Source: a bacterium
GTDB taxonomy: Bacteria > UBA9089 > UBA9088 > JAGUXG01
Reading direction: 5' to 3'
Length of the DNA stretch: 13,299 nucleotides
Assembly (NCBI GenBank): GCA_030018505.1
Contig: JASEHO010000009.1
Coordinates: forward strand, 9,923 to 23,221
Positions within the stretch are counted from its first letter, which is position 1; every line of letters starts with the position of its first letter. The notes under the pieces were generated by a model. That model was given only the letters and a program-made list of their open reading frames with translations. It was not told where the DNA came from and did not search any database. The translations under genes were made by a program, and so were the position numbers. Shown here one piece after another: positions 5,209-11,529 of this stretch.

Positions 5209-6555
5209 ATGTTTGAAAAGAGCAAGATTAAAAAGATTTGTCAAGAGGCTATCGGATATTCTGCATCTAACCAGATAGAGGCTGTGGTAATAGCCAATCA
5301 CTCTGTGTTGACAAGGTTCGCCAATTCTACTATTCACCAGAATATGGAGGATAATGATTGCTTAGCCAAGATTAGAGTAGCCAAAGGAAAGAGAATAGGC
5401 TCATCTTCAACGAACATAATGAGCTCTATCAAAGAGACGGTTAAAAGAGCAGAGGATATTGCTGCAGCCAGCAGAGAAGACCAGGGGTTTATCTCCCTGC
5501 CAAAGCCAGGCCAGATACAGGAAAAAAGCGGATTTTCTCAAAGGACAGCAGACTATTCCTATCAGCAAATGGCTGAGGATGTAAAGAAGATTATTGAGAA
5601 GGCAGAAGGTGCTGGATGTAAGGTGGCTGGTGCGTATAGTAAGAATATCATTGAGATGGGTTGTGCAAACTCCTTGGGGATTATGGCCAGTACCAGCCTA
5701 ACTAATGCCTCTATCATTATTGTGGCTGAGAAAGACAGCTCATCTGGATATGCCTCCTGCCTTTCGTCTGATATAGGAAAGATAGATGTTGAAACTGTAG
5801 CTAACATTGCTGTTGAAAAATCAATAAGGGGAATAGGCGCAGAAGAGCTTCCACAAGGTGAATATGAGGTGGTCTTAGAGCCAGCAGCAGTGGCTGATCT
5901 GCTCTTATTCTTGGGATACCTTGGATTTGGCGCTTTAGCTTATCAGGAAGGCAGGTCTTTTGTTTGTGGAAATTTAGGAAAGAGCATCGTAGGCGAAAAT
6001 ATCTCTATCTGGGATGATGGAAGGGATCCGGTTGGAATGCCTGTTTCCTTTGACTTTGAGGGTGTGCCTAAGGAGAAGGTGGTTTTAATAGAGAATGGCG
6101 TAGCCAAAGGTCTTGTCTATGACTCATATACGGCACATAAAGAAGGAAGGGTTTCAACAGGACATTCCCTTCCTCAGCCAAATACATCAGGGCCCATTCC
6201 CACAAACCTCTTTATGAAAGAAGGAGAGTATGCAAAGGAGGAGCTAATCTCTGCAACAAAGAAAGGGATTCTGGTTACCAGATTCCATTATACAAATGTG
6301 ATTGAGCCAATGAGGTGCGTTATCACTGGAATGACAAGGGATGGCACCTTTCTGATAGAAAACGGCAAGATAACCAGGCCTATTAAGAATATGAGGTTCA
6401 CCCAGTCAGTGCTGGATGCCTTATCATCTGTCTCTATGATAACAAAGGAAAGGTCACTATCTTCTGAAGGATTAATTATGGACTTTCCCTCTGGGTGCTA
6501 TGTGCCTTACCTTAAGATAGACAAATTCTGTTTTAGCGGAAAGACAGAGTTTTGA
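5209..6555 (+). CDS. TldE/PmbA-like subunit of the TldD/TldE metalloprotease
   Basis: A 448-residue protein matching the PmbA/TldE length (about 450). In E. coli, TldE pairs with TldD to make a cytoplasmic protease that degrades unfolded peptides and matures microcin B17 and the antitoxin CcdA. The zinc HExxxH motif of TldD is missing: the corresponding region reads FLGYLGFGALAYQEGRSF, so this is the non-catalytic subunit type. Recognisable blocks include ARFANSTIHQN-like sequence near residue 35-45, GRDPVGMPVSFDFEGVP, GLVYDSYTAHKEG, and the C-terminal GMTRDGTFLIENGKI with RFTQSVLDAL. No tldD is in the window. It is last in the pilT-HAD-lpxA unit, nine bases after lpxA. The family is secure. 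The TldE rather than TldD assignment rests on the absent motif. Confidence 0.88.
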   Translation: MFEKSKIKKICQEAIGYSASNQIEAVVIANHSVLTRFANSTIHQNMEDNDCLAKIRVAKGKRIGSSSTNIMSSIKETVKRAEDIAAASREDQGFISLPKPGQIQEKSGFSQRTADYSYQQMAEDVKKIIEKAEGAGCKVAGAYSKNIIEMGCANSLGIMASTSLTNASIIIVAEKDSSSGYASCLSSDIGKIDVETVANIAVEKSIRGIGAEELPQGEYEVVLEPAAVADLLLFLGYLGFGALAYQEGRSFVCGNLGKSIVGENISIWDDGRDPVGMPVSFDFEGVPKEKVVLIENGVAKGLVYDSYTAHKEGRVSTGHSLPQPNTSGPIPTNLFMKEGEYAKEELISATKKGILVTRFHYTNVIEPMRCVITGMTRDGTFLIENGKITRPIKNMRFTQSVLDALSSVSMITKERSLSSEGLIMDFPSGCYVPYLKIDKFCFSGKTEF

Positions 6556-6559
6556 AAAG

Positions 6560-6630
6560 AAGGCTTATTCCTTGGTTGGCTATTAAAAATAGGTCATATA
6601 TGACTTATATGACCTATAAGGCTTATTCCT
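6560..6630. repeat. Palindrome flanked by 13-base direct repeats
   Basis: A perfect 12-base inverted repeat (6589-6600 and 6606-6617, arm core AGGTCATATA) surrounds the spacer TGACT. AAGGCTTATTCCT occurs at 6560-6572 and 6618-6630, the second copy starting directly after the palindrome. This could be a small palindromic insertion with a duplicated target, or an operator for the LysM-M23 gene 25 bases downstream. No promoter of convincing quality is visible here apart from TTTAAT at 6642-6647. Confidence 0.6.
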
Positions 6631-6654
6631 ACAAAAGTTTTTTTAATTCGTTAA

Positions 6655-7290
6655 ATGGCTAAACTGTTGCCAATCTTCCTTATTCTCCTTTCTGGATGCA
6701 CTATCTTTGAGTGGACGATAAAAGAGGAAAAAGAAGGGGTCTGGCATACAGTCAATAAGGGAGAGACCCTATGGAGGATAGCCAAGACTTACAAGGTTGA
6801 TATTGAGCTTATAGCCAAAGAGAATGGAATTGAAGACCCTACCCAGATAAGCATAGGCCAAAAGATATTTATACCAGGGGCAAAGAGGGTATTAAAGGTA
6901 GAACCTTTTGTTGCGGAAAAGAGATTAGGGTTTATCTGGCCCATAAAGGGAAAAATTACCTCATATTTTGGAAAGAGGGGCAGTGAGTTTCATAGGGGGA
7001 TAGATATTGTGGCAAATGAAGGCACAAAGATACTGGCGTCTGCAGAGGGGATTGTCACCTATTCTGGGTTTTATGGAAATTATGGAAATGTAGTCATAAT
7101 CTCCCATAAGGACGACTTTTCTACAGTCTATGCCCATAACAAGGAGAATCTGGTAAAGGTGGGGGATAGGGTGAAGCAGGCAGATCTCATTGCTCTGGTT
7201 GGCTCAACAGGAAGGTCAACCGGGACACATCTTCACTTTGAGATACGGTTCAAAGGTATAGCCAAAGATCCACTTATCTATTTGGAGTAG
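6655..7290 (+). CDS. LysM-M23 peptidase lipoprotein (NlpD/murein hydrolase activator type)
   Basis: A 211-residue exported lipoprotein. The N-terminus MAKLLPIFLILLSGC gives a short signal with lipobox L-S-G-C (lipidated C15). A LysM peptidoglycan-binding domain follows at about residues 30-75 (HTVNKGETLWRIAKTYKVD to IGQKIFIPG). An M23/LytM domain follows at about 95-208. The zinc ligands look intact: H113 and D117 in HRGID, and H194 in HLHFE (192-196). It may therefore be an active glycyl/peptide endopeptidase rather than a degenerate activator such as NlpD or EnvC. It should be anchored in a membrane facing the periplasm and act on the wall during division or growth. The start is supported by the lipobox position. 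No Shine-Dalgarno sequence is seen. Confidence 0.9.
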   Translation: MAKLLPIFLILLSGCTIFEWTIKEEKEGVWHTVNKGETLWRIAKTYKVDIELIAKENGIEDPTQISIGQKIFIPGAKRVLKVEPFVAEKRLGFIWPIKGKITSYFGKRGSEFHRGIDIVANEGTKILASAEGIVTYSGFYGNYGNVVIISHKDDFSTVYAHNKENLVKVGDRVKQADLIALVGSTGRSTGTHLHFEIRFKGIAKDPLIYLE

Positions 7291-7408
7291 TTTGTAACTA
7301 TTTACCCATCTGAAGTGAAACAACAACCATGTAAATGGAATTCATTGCAAAATTATCAATGAGCAATTAGCAATTAACAATGAAGAAGAGAAATAATTTT
7401 AAGATGCT

Positions 7409-7436
7409 AATTGCTAATTTTACATTTTACATTGAA
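7409..7436. repeat. Dispersed A/T-rich repeat, copy 2
   Basis: This is an exact 28-base match to 47-74. Just upstream, AGCAATTAGCAATTAA (about 7366-7381) is roughly the inverse of GCTAATTGCTAATTTT (7406-7421), so this copy sits in a larger hairpin-like palindrome spanning about 7355-7436. The rest of the ruvA upstream gap (7291-7497) shows no gene and no terminator with a T-run. Confidence 0.75.
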
Positions 7437-7464
7437 CTTTACTCGGTTACTTCAGATAAGTAAA

Positions 7465-7492
7465 GTGTTACGAGTAGTTTAAGATTTACAAT
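7465..7492 (+). promoter_or_regulatory. Possible promoter of ruvA
   Basis: TACAAT (7487-7492) lies five bases before the ATG at 7498. The best -35 candidate is the weak GTGTTA (7465-7470) at a 16-base spacing. No Shine-Dalgarno sequence is present, so initiation would be leaderless. Confidence 0.4.
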
Positions 7493-7497
7493 TTAAT

Positions 7498-8052
7498 ATG
7501 ATTGATTTTTTAAGGGGAAGGCTTATCTCAAAGACACCAACCTATATTGTTGTAGAGACAGGAGGAATAGGCTGGGGTCTCATCATCTCTCTCTATACCT
7601 ATCAATCTTTAGGAAAGGAAGGGGAAGATACCCTTATATTCGCCTCCCTTATAGCTAATCAAGATAACATCAGGCTATTTGGCTTTGGCACTGGTGAGGA
7701 AAGGGAGCTATTTCTGGAGCTTGTAACTATCCCTGGGATTGGACCAAAATTAGCAATGAGGATTCTTTCTGAAAAACCCACGCAGGAGCTTAAAAAGAAT
7801 ATCGCAGAGCAGGATGTGCATTCCCTCTATTCTATAAAAGGGATTGGAAAGAAGACAGCAGAGAGGCTTATTCTGGAACTTTCTGGAAGGTTGGTTATGA
7901 CAAAAGATACAAGTGTTTCTGAAGAGGCTGTCTCTGCTCTCATCTCATTGGGGTATAAAAGGAAGGAAGCAGAAACTGCTGTAAGAAAGGCATTATCTAT
8001 CGCTATGTCAAAGGATTTGGAAGAGATAATCAAAAAGGCACTTAGTTTGTAA
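7498..8052 (+). CDS. ruvA: Holliday junction branch migration protein RuvA
   Basis: A 184-residue protein, slightly shorter than the usual 190-205. RuvA binds four-way DNA junctions as a tetramer and loads the RuvB motor. Residues 1-65 form the OB-fold domain (MIDFLRGRLISKTPTYIVVE). Two helix-hairpin-helix motifs follow: IPGIGPKLAMRIL (78-90) and IKGIGKKTAERLILEL (113-128). The C-terminal RuvB-contacting domain (about 140-184, EEAVSALISLGYKRKEA) is present after a short linker. ruvB and ruvC are not adjacent, so the gene is detached from the usual ruvCAB cluster in this window. Confidence 0.95.
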   Translation: MIDFLRGRLISKTPTYIVVETGGIGWGLIISLYTYQSLGKEGEDTLIFASLIANQDNIRLFGFGTGEERELFLELVTIPGIGPKLAMRILSEKPTQELKKNIAEQDVHSLYSIKGIGKKTAERLILELSGRLVMTKDTSVSEEAVSALISLGYKRKEAETAVRKALSIAMSKDLEEIIKKALSL

Positions 8053-8098
8053 TGGTAAATATACCTAAATAAATCAGCCTTGGCAAAAATTTAGGCTT

Positions 8099-8196
8099 AA
8101 AAAGGGTTCAAGGGTAGAGGGGGAGATGCGTCGAAAAGAAGGCGAGATTACTGAATTTTTGAAAGACTGTCCCCCCTTGAATCCTGGACCCCTTTT
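8099..8196. repeat. Inverted-repeat element between ruvA and exbD
   Basis: The left end AAAAAGGGTTCAAGGG (8099-8114, running to 8126 with a G-rich stretch) is mirrored by the right end, which in reverse complement reads AAAAGGGGTCCAGGATTCAA and then a run of G (8196-8169). The match is imperfect and includes small gaps. The approximately 43-base middle has no recognised gene. It resembles a REP/MITE-type element. There is no T-run directly after the right arm, so I do not call it a terminator. Confidence 0.55.
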
Positions 8197-8210
8197 ATTC
8201 CATATTTTTT

Positions 8211-8238
8211 TTGTAAACCTGCTTTATTTGGGTATAGT
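8211..8238 (+). promoter_or_regulatory. Predicted promoter of exbD
   Basis: TTGTAA (8211-8216), 16 bases, then TATAGT (8233-8238). The ATG at 8247 is eight bases after the -10, predicting a leaderless or nearly leaderless mRNA. The promoter lies immediately downstream of the inverted-repeat element. Confidence 0.55.
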
Positions 8239-8246
8239 TACGATAA

Positions 8247-8645
8247 ATGAAACCACCTAATGATGAATTGCTTACAGAGATAAATATCACGCCTTTTGTT
8301 GATATTATCTTGGTTATCCTGATTATCTTTCTCCTTGTTGCCCAGGTGATGGGTCCACAGGTGTTAGGGATAAAATTGCCAAAGGCTACCCAGAGCGATC
8401 TGCTACCCAAACAACCAATTACAGTCTTCCTTGATACATCTGGAAGGATTGCTGTCCAGGGAGTGTATCTTGATGAGGAGGAGATGAAAAGGTTTGTAAG
8501 AGAGCAAGTAGCAAAGGATCCTCAATTAGAAGTGGTCATCTCAGCGGATGAGAAGGTCTTTCATGGAAAGGTAGTCAGTATTCTTGATACTATAAAAGCA
8601 CTTGGCGTAACAAAATTAGCTATCCATGTTCAACCCAGGCTATAA
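8247..8645 (+). CDS. exbD: ExbD/TolR-family proton-channel subunit
   Basis: A 132-residue inner-membrane protein of normal ExbD/TolR length. It has a short cytoplasmic N-terminus (LLTEINITPFVD), one membrane segment at about residues 17-36 (FVDIILVILIIFLLVAQV) with the conserved proton-relaying Asp (D19), and a periplasmic domain ending in IKALGVTKLAIHVQP. Such proteins work with ExbB/TolQ pentamers to energise TonB or TolA. No ExbB/TolQ, TonB or TolA gene is adjacent: the left neighbour is ruvA and the right neighbour is convergent, six bases away. The partner must be encoded elsewhere. ExbD versus TolR cannot be settled, although the nearby feo genes and the TPR envelope protein give an envelope and iron-uptake setting. 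Confidence 0.88.
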   Translation: MKPPNDELLTEINITPFVDIILVILIIFLLVAQVMGPQVLGIKLPKATQSDLLPKQPITVFLDTSGRIAVQGVYLDEEEMKRFVREQVAKDPQLEVVISADEKVFHGKVVSILDTIKALGVTKLAIHVQPRL

Positions 8646-8651
8646 AGCTCT

Positions 8652-10877
8652 CTATCTCGATAAGCTGCTTATCTTTGCCTTAATAATAGTCCTTATCTCT
8701 CCCCTTCCATATACACTTTCAGGATACGAAAGAAGAATCTTTTTATAGGCATCTATAGCCTCTGCTTCTCTATTTAGCTTTATAAAAGAGTCTGCCAAAT
8801 GATAGAGGCTATGGCAAGCAAGGTCAGAGTCTGGAAACCTGAGAACAGACCCTTCCCATTCTAATGCCGCAGACTGATAATCGCCGCTTTCATAGTAACT
8901 TTCTCCTTTGCCATAGATAGCATAAGGTGCCCAGTAGGATAGAGGATAGACAGAGAGAAGCTCGTCATATTTTTTGATAGCATTGGGATAGTCCTTTTGG
9001 AAAGATAGGTTTCTGGCCTCATCATAAATCTTCTTTGCTTTTTCATTAGCCAACCTTTGATTTATTTCACCCATTATAACCACAGCAGTCTTAGCATACC
9101 TTGTTTGGGGATATAGCTCAATCACCTTCTTAAACGCTTCAAAAGCCCTGTCATAATTCTTTTCCTCCAAATAATTCTGCGCTACTTTGAAAAGATCCTC
9201 AGCACTCCTTTCCTCTGATTGAGCCGAAATATTATTGATAATAGCCTTTGCCTTTTTGGTGTAGGCACTTTCAGGATACCCAGCAATGATTCGCTGAAGA
9301 CGATTGATTGCCTCTTTATAGTCGCCGAGTTCATAGTAGTTCATCGCAATCTCAAGCCCTCTCTTTAGATCATTTTCATAGAGCCTGGCCTTTGCCTCAG
9401 CTATCTTCTCTTTGGCTGGCTTTGCATACTGTGAATTTGCTGGAATTTTTACGAGCTTTTCAATCGCATCAGAAAACCTCTCTTTTTCCATCAGCCTCAA
9501 GCCTTCTTTATAATTTGCCTCTGATTCTTTCTCTGTTTTAGTATCTGCGATAAGTAACAGCTTTTCTTCGGACATCTTAGCATATTTTGTCAGCGGAAAA
9601 TCCTTTAGTATCTTCTGGAATGCTGGCCTGGCTGAACCCAACTCTCCTTTTTCTAATAGTAACTCTGCCTCTTTATAAAAAGCATCTGCTTCTGTCTCTT
9701 GTTTTTTCTCTGTGGCTAAAGCCAAAGCCTTCTTGGATAGCCCTGTCCAGTCTGTCTCTGGAAAACTAAAGATTACCTTTCTAAACCCTTCTATGGCTTT
9801 ATCCCATTGGCTTTGTTTAAGATAGCCATTTGCCTCATCATAAAGTCTCTTTATCTCTGAATATGAGCCTTCTGCCAGTATCTTATTCACCTCTGAAAGA
9901 AGGCTATCTACTTCAGAAGGCTTCACTTGGGGATATTTCTCCTTAATTTGGGAAAGCAAGGTTTTAGCTTTGTCCCATTCCTTATTTTGAAAAGCCTCTT
10001 TTGCAGACAAGAACAAAGAACTTGCCGCAGATTCTCTTATCTCGGCCTCAATCTTATCCTTTAGCTTTATGGCTGATTGCTGGTAGGAAGAGTCAGGGTA
10101 TTTTTCTAATAAATTAGACACCTGTTTATATGCCTCATTCAGGTTGTTTGTCTCGTAATATGCCCAGGCCAGGGTATAATTGGCATAGGGCGCATACTTT
10201 GTCTCAGTGTGGTTAGCGATAATATCTTTATAAAAGGGTATCGCCTCTTCAAATTTTTTCTGCTGGTATAAGGATTCACCAGCCTTGAGTTTGGCATAAA
10301 CTATGTAGCTACTCCTGGGATAGTCCTCTATAAACTTGCAAAAGGATTTATAAGCCTCATCCCATTTGCTCTCCTCATAAAGCTTTTTGGCAGATGATAG
10401 AGCCGTAAGCTCCTCTTTGGATATGGCTATCTCCTGTGGTGCTTTAATTTCTTCTTTCTTTATGGCAGAGAGAGAAGATGTAGCTTCTTCTGCCTCCTTT
10501 GTTTCAGGTGCCTTCTTTATTACCTCCTCATACGCCTTGATAGCCTTCTTGTTATCACCTATTCTATAGTAAGAGTCTCCTATTCTAAGAAGAGCCATAG
10601 ATGCATAATCTGAGAGAGGATAAAGGTCTGCTGTCTTCTTAAAGGATGGAATGGCTTCCTTAAATCTATTCAACTGAAATAGGGATTCTGCTTCCTGGAA
10701 TTGAGCTTTTGAAGCATTCTTTGCCTCAGGCCAGAAAGTAAGGTATTCTTGATAGAGCTTGATGGCCTCTTCAAATCTCTTGTCTTTGAAGTTTGTCCCT
10801 GCTTTTTCCAGAAGATTCTCGCCTTCTTGGCAAGATACAGAGAAGGCAAAAAGGATAAAAAAGAGAAAACCTCTCAT
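8652..10877 (-). CDS. Exported protein of about 15 TPR-like repeats
   Basis: A 741-residue protein. The N-terminus MRGFLFFILFAFSVSC is a short signal peptide with a relaxed lipobox (S-V-S-C, C16), so it is probably a lipoprotein, otherwise a periplasmic protein. From residue 20 to the end it is built from about 15 helix-turn-helix units of roughly 35-45 residues. Each has an A-x-x-x-Y-x-x-G/K pattern and ends in a motif like YPxSxY (for example EKYPDSSY, AGYPESAY, LRFPDSDL). The spacing and end motifs resemble BamD, YbgF/CpoB and related envelope TPR proteins, but it is several times longer than those. There is no enzymatic domain. It is likely a scaffold in the cell envelope with an unknown partner. 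Its own promoter gives a leaderless start. It is convergent with exbD and six bases from it. Confidence 0.85.
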   Translation of the reverse strand: MRGFLFFILFAFSVSCQEGENLLEKAGTNFKDKRFEEAIKLYQEYLTFWPEAKNASKAQFQEAESLFQLNRFKEAIPSFKKTADLYPLSDYASMALLRIGDSYYRIGDNKKAIKAYEEVIKKAPETKEAEEATSSLSAIKKEEIKAPQEIAISKEELTALSSAKKLYEESKWDEAYKSFCKFIEDYPRSSYIVYAKLKAGESLYQQKKFEEAIPFYKDIIANHTETKYAPYANYTLAWAYYETNNLNEAYKQVSNLLEKYPDSSYQQSAIKLKDKIEAEIRESAASSLFLSAKEAFQNKEWDKAKTLLSQIKEKYPQVKPSEVDSLLSEVNKILAEGSYSEIKRLYDEANGYLKQSQWDKAIEGFRKVIFSFPETDWTGLSKKALALATEKKQETEADAFYKEAELLLEKGELGSARPAFQKILKDFPLTKYAKMSEEKLLLIADTKTEKESEANYKEGLRLMEKERFSDAIEKLVKIPANSQYAKPAKEKIAEAKARLYENDLKRGLEIAMNYYELGDYKEAINRLQRIIAGYPESAYTKKAKAIINNISAQSEERSAEDLFKVAQNYLEEKNYDRAFEAFKKVIELYPQTRYAKTAVVIMGEINQRLANEKAKKIYDEARNLSFQKDYPNAIKKYDELLSVYPLSYWAPYAIYGKGESYYESGDYQSAALEWEGSVLRFPDSDLACHSLYHLADSFIKLNREAEAIDAYKKILLSYPESVYGRGEIRTIIKAKISSLSR

Positions 10878-10884
10878 ATAAGAA

Positions 10885-10914
10885 AATATAGGTTAGAAAT
10901 GGCTTTTGAGTCAA
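10885..10914 (-). promoter_or_regulatory. Predicted promoter of the TPR protein gene
   Basis: On the minus strand, TTGACT (10914-10909) is followed after 18 bases by TATATT (10890-10885). Exactly seven bases then lead to the ATG at 10877, so transcription should start on the A of the start codon. The gap from here to 11113 carries no recognised gene or terminator. Confidence 0.65.
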
Positions 10915-11113
10915 GGATTTTTTGGCAATTTAAGGTAATCGGTAGTTTTTGGTAGGTAAAAAAGATAAGGAGAAAAGGGGAATTATGGAGAATAGGGGAA
11001 ATATCCATCATTAACAATACTTTGAAATTTTTCTCCAATTCTTTCTTTCCTCTTCTTCCTACACATCTTCTAACTGAAACTAAAGGCATTACTTGTTTTG
11101 GTCCTTAATTTTC

Positions 11114-11141
11114 TTGACAGGGATAAGAGCTTGAATATATC
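11114..11141 (+). promoter_or_regulatory. Predicted promoter of feoA
   Basis: TTGACA (11114-11119), 16 bases, then TATATC (11136-11141). The ATG at 11153 lies 11 bases after the -10, allowing a leader of only about 4-5 bases without a Shine-Dalgarno sequence. I saw no clear Fur- or DtxR-type palindrome over the promoter. Confidence 0.6.
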
Positions 11142-11152
11142 CTTAGTAAGCA

Positions 11153-11386
11153 ATGAGAAGGATACTGACTGAGATGAAGGTGGATGAAATAGGTGTGATT
11201 TCCGAGATTCAAGGTGGAGAAAGGTTAATCAAAAGACTTTCAACATTAGGAATTGTTGTTGGGGCAAATATTAAGAAACTATCCCAACAAGCCCTTCGTG
11301 GACCTGTAGTTGTAAAGGTGGGTAGGTCAAAGATTGCTATTGGTTTTGGTCTATCAAAGAAAGTAGTGGTAGAGATAGAGGAATAA
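11153..11386 (+). CDS. feoA: Ferrous iron transport protein A
   Basis: A 77-residue cytoplasmic SH3-like protein of normal FeoA length. It has the typical order: L-x-x-M-K-x-G-E/D-like opening (LTEMKVDEIGVISEI), the central L-x-x-L-G-I/L-x-x-G-x-x-I block (RLSTLGIVVGANIKKL), and a closing strand with G-x-S-x-I-A-I (GRSKIAIGFGLSKKVVV). FeoA is thought to help assemble or regulate the FeoB iron transporter by direct contact. It lies 143 bases upstream of feoB, separated by repeats and a second promoter. This is unusual because the two genes often overlap. Confidence 0.93.
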   Translation: MRRILTEMKVDEIGVISEIQGGERLIKRLSTLGIVVGANIKKLSQQALRGPVVVKVGRSKIAIGFGLSKKVVVEIEE

Positions 11387-11398
11387 AACCGCTTAAGC

Positions 11399-11497
11399 AT
11401 CTCCATTAGGAGTGTCCAAATGGAGATAAATCATTTCAAATTTAGCATTTCAAATTTAGCATTTCAAATTTTTTGAAATAATAAATGCTAAATTTGC
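11399..11497. repeat. Repeats and hairpins between feoA and feoB
   Basis: Two kinds of structure occur. First, ATCTCCATT (11399-11407) and AATGGAGAT (11419-11427) form a perfect 9-base stem with an 11-base loop and no T-run. Second, the 14-base unit ATTTCAAATTTAGC is repeated at 11433 and 11447 with a partial third unit at 11461. It is followed by an inverse copy: AAATTTAGCATTT (11452-11464) pairs exactly with AAATGCTAAATTT (11483-11495). This second hairpin runs into the -35 of the feoB promoter. It could affect expression of feoB relative to feoA. Confidence 0.7.
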
Positions 11498-11523
11498 AAT
11501 TTGCTAGTGAAATTTCTTATTAT
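11494..11523 (+). promoter_or_regulatory. Predicted promoter of feoB
   Basis: TTGCAA (11494-11499), 18 bases, then TATTAT (11518-11523). The ATG at 11530 is six bases after the -10, so the mRNA would start at or next to the start codon. No Shine-Dalgarno sequence is present. Confidence 0.5.
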
Positions 11524-11529
11524 CCTTAA

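Noticed and set aside
8082..8098. AGCCT/AGGCT stem as a ruvA terminator
   Set aside because: Only five base pairs and followed by A residues rather than T residues.
10874..11089. 71-codon minus-strand frame upstream of the TPR gene
   Set aside because: It overlaps the promoter of the TPR gene and its start, has low-complexity composition and no recognisable motif.
11114..11152. Fur or DtxR box upstream of feoA
   Set aside because: I searched the promoter by eye for the usual palindromes and found no match good enough to report.
11433..11470. Possible CRISPR-like array
   Set aside because: The 14-base units are directly adjacent, with no spacers and no cas genes, so this is a simple tandem repeat.
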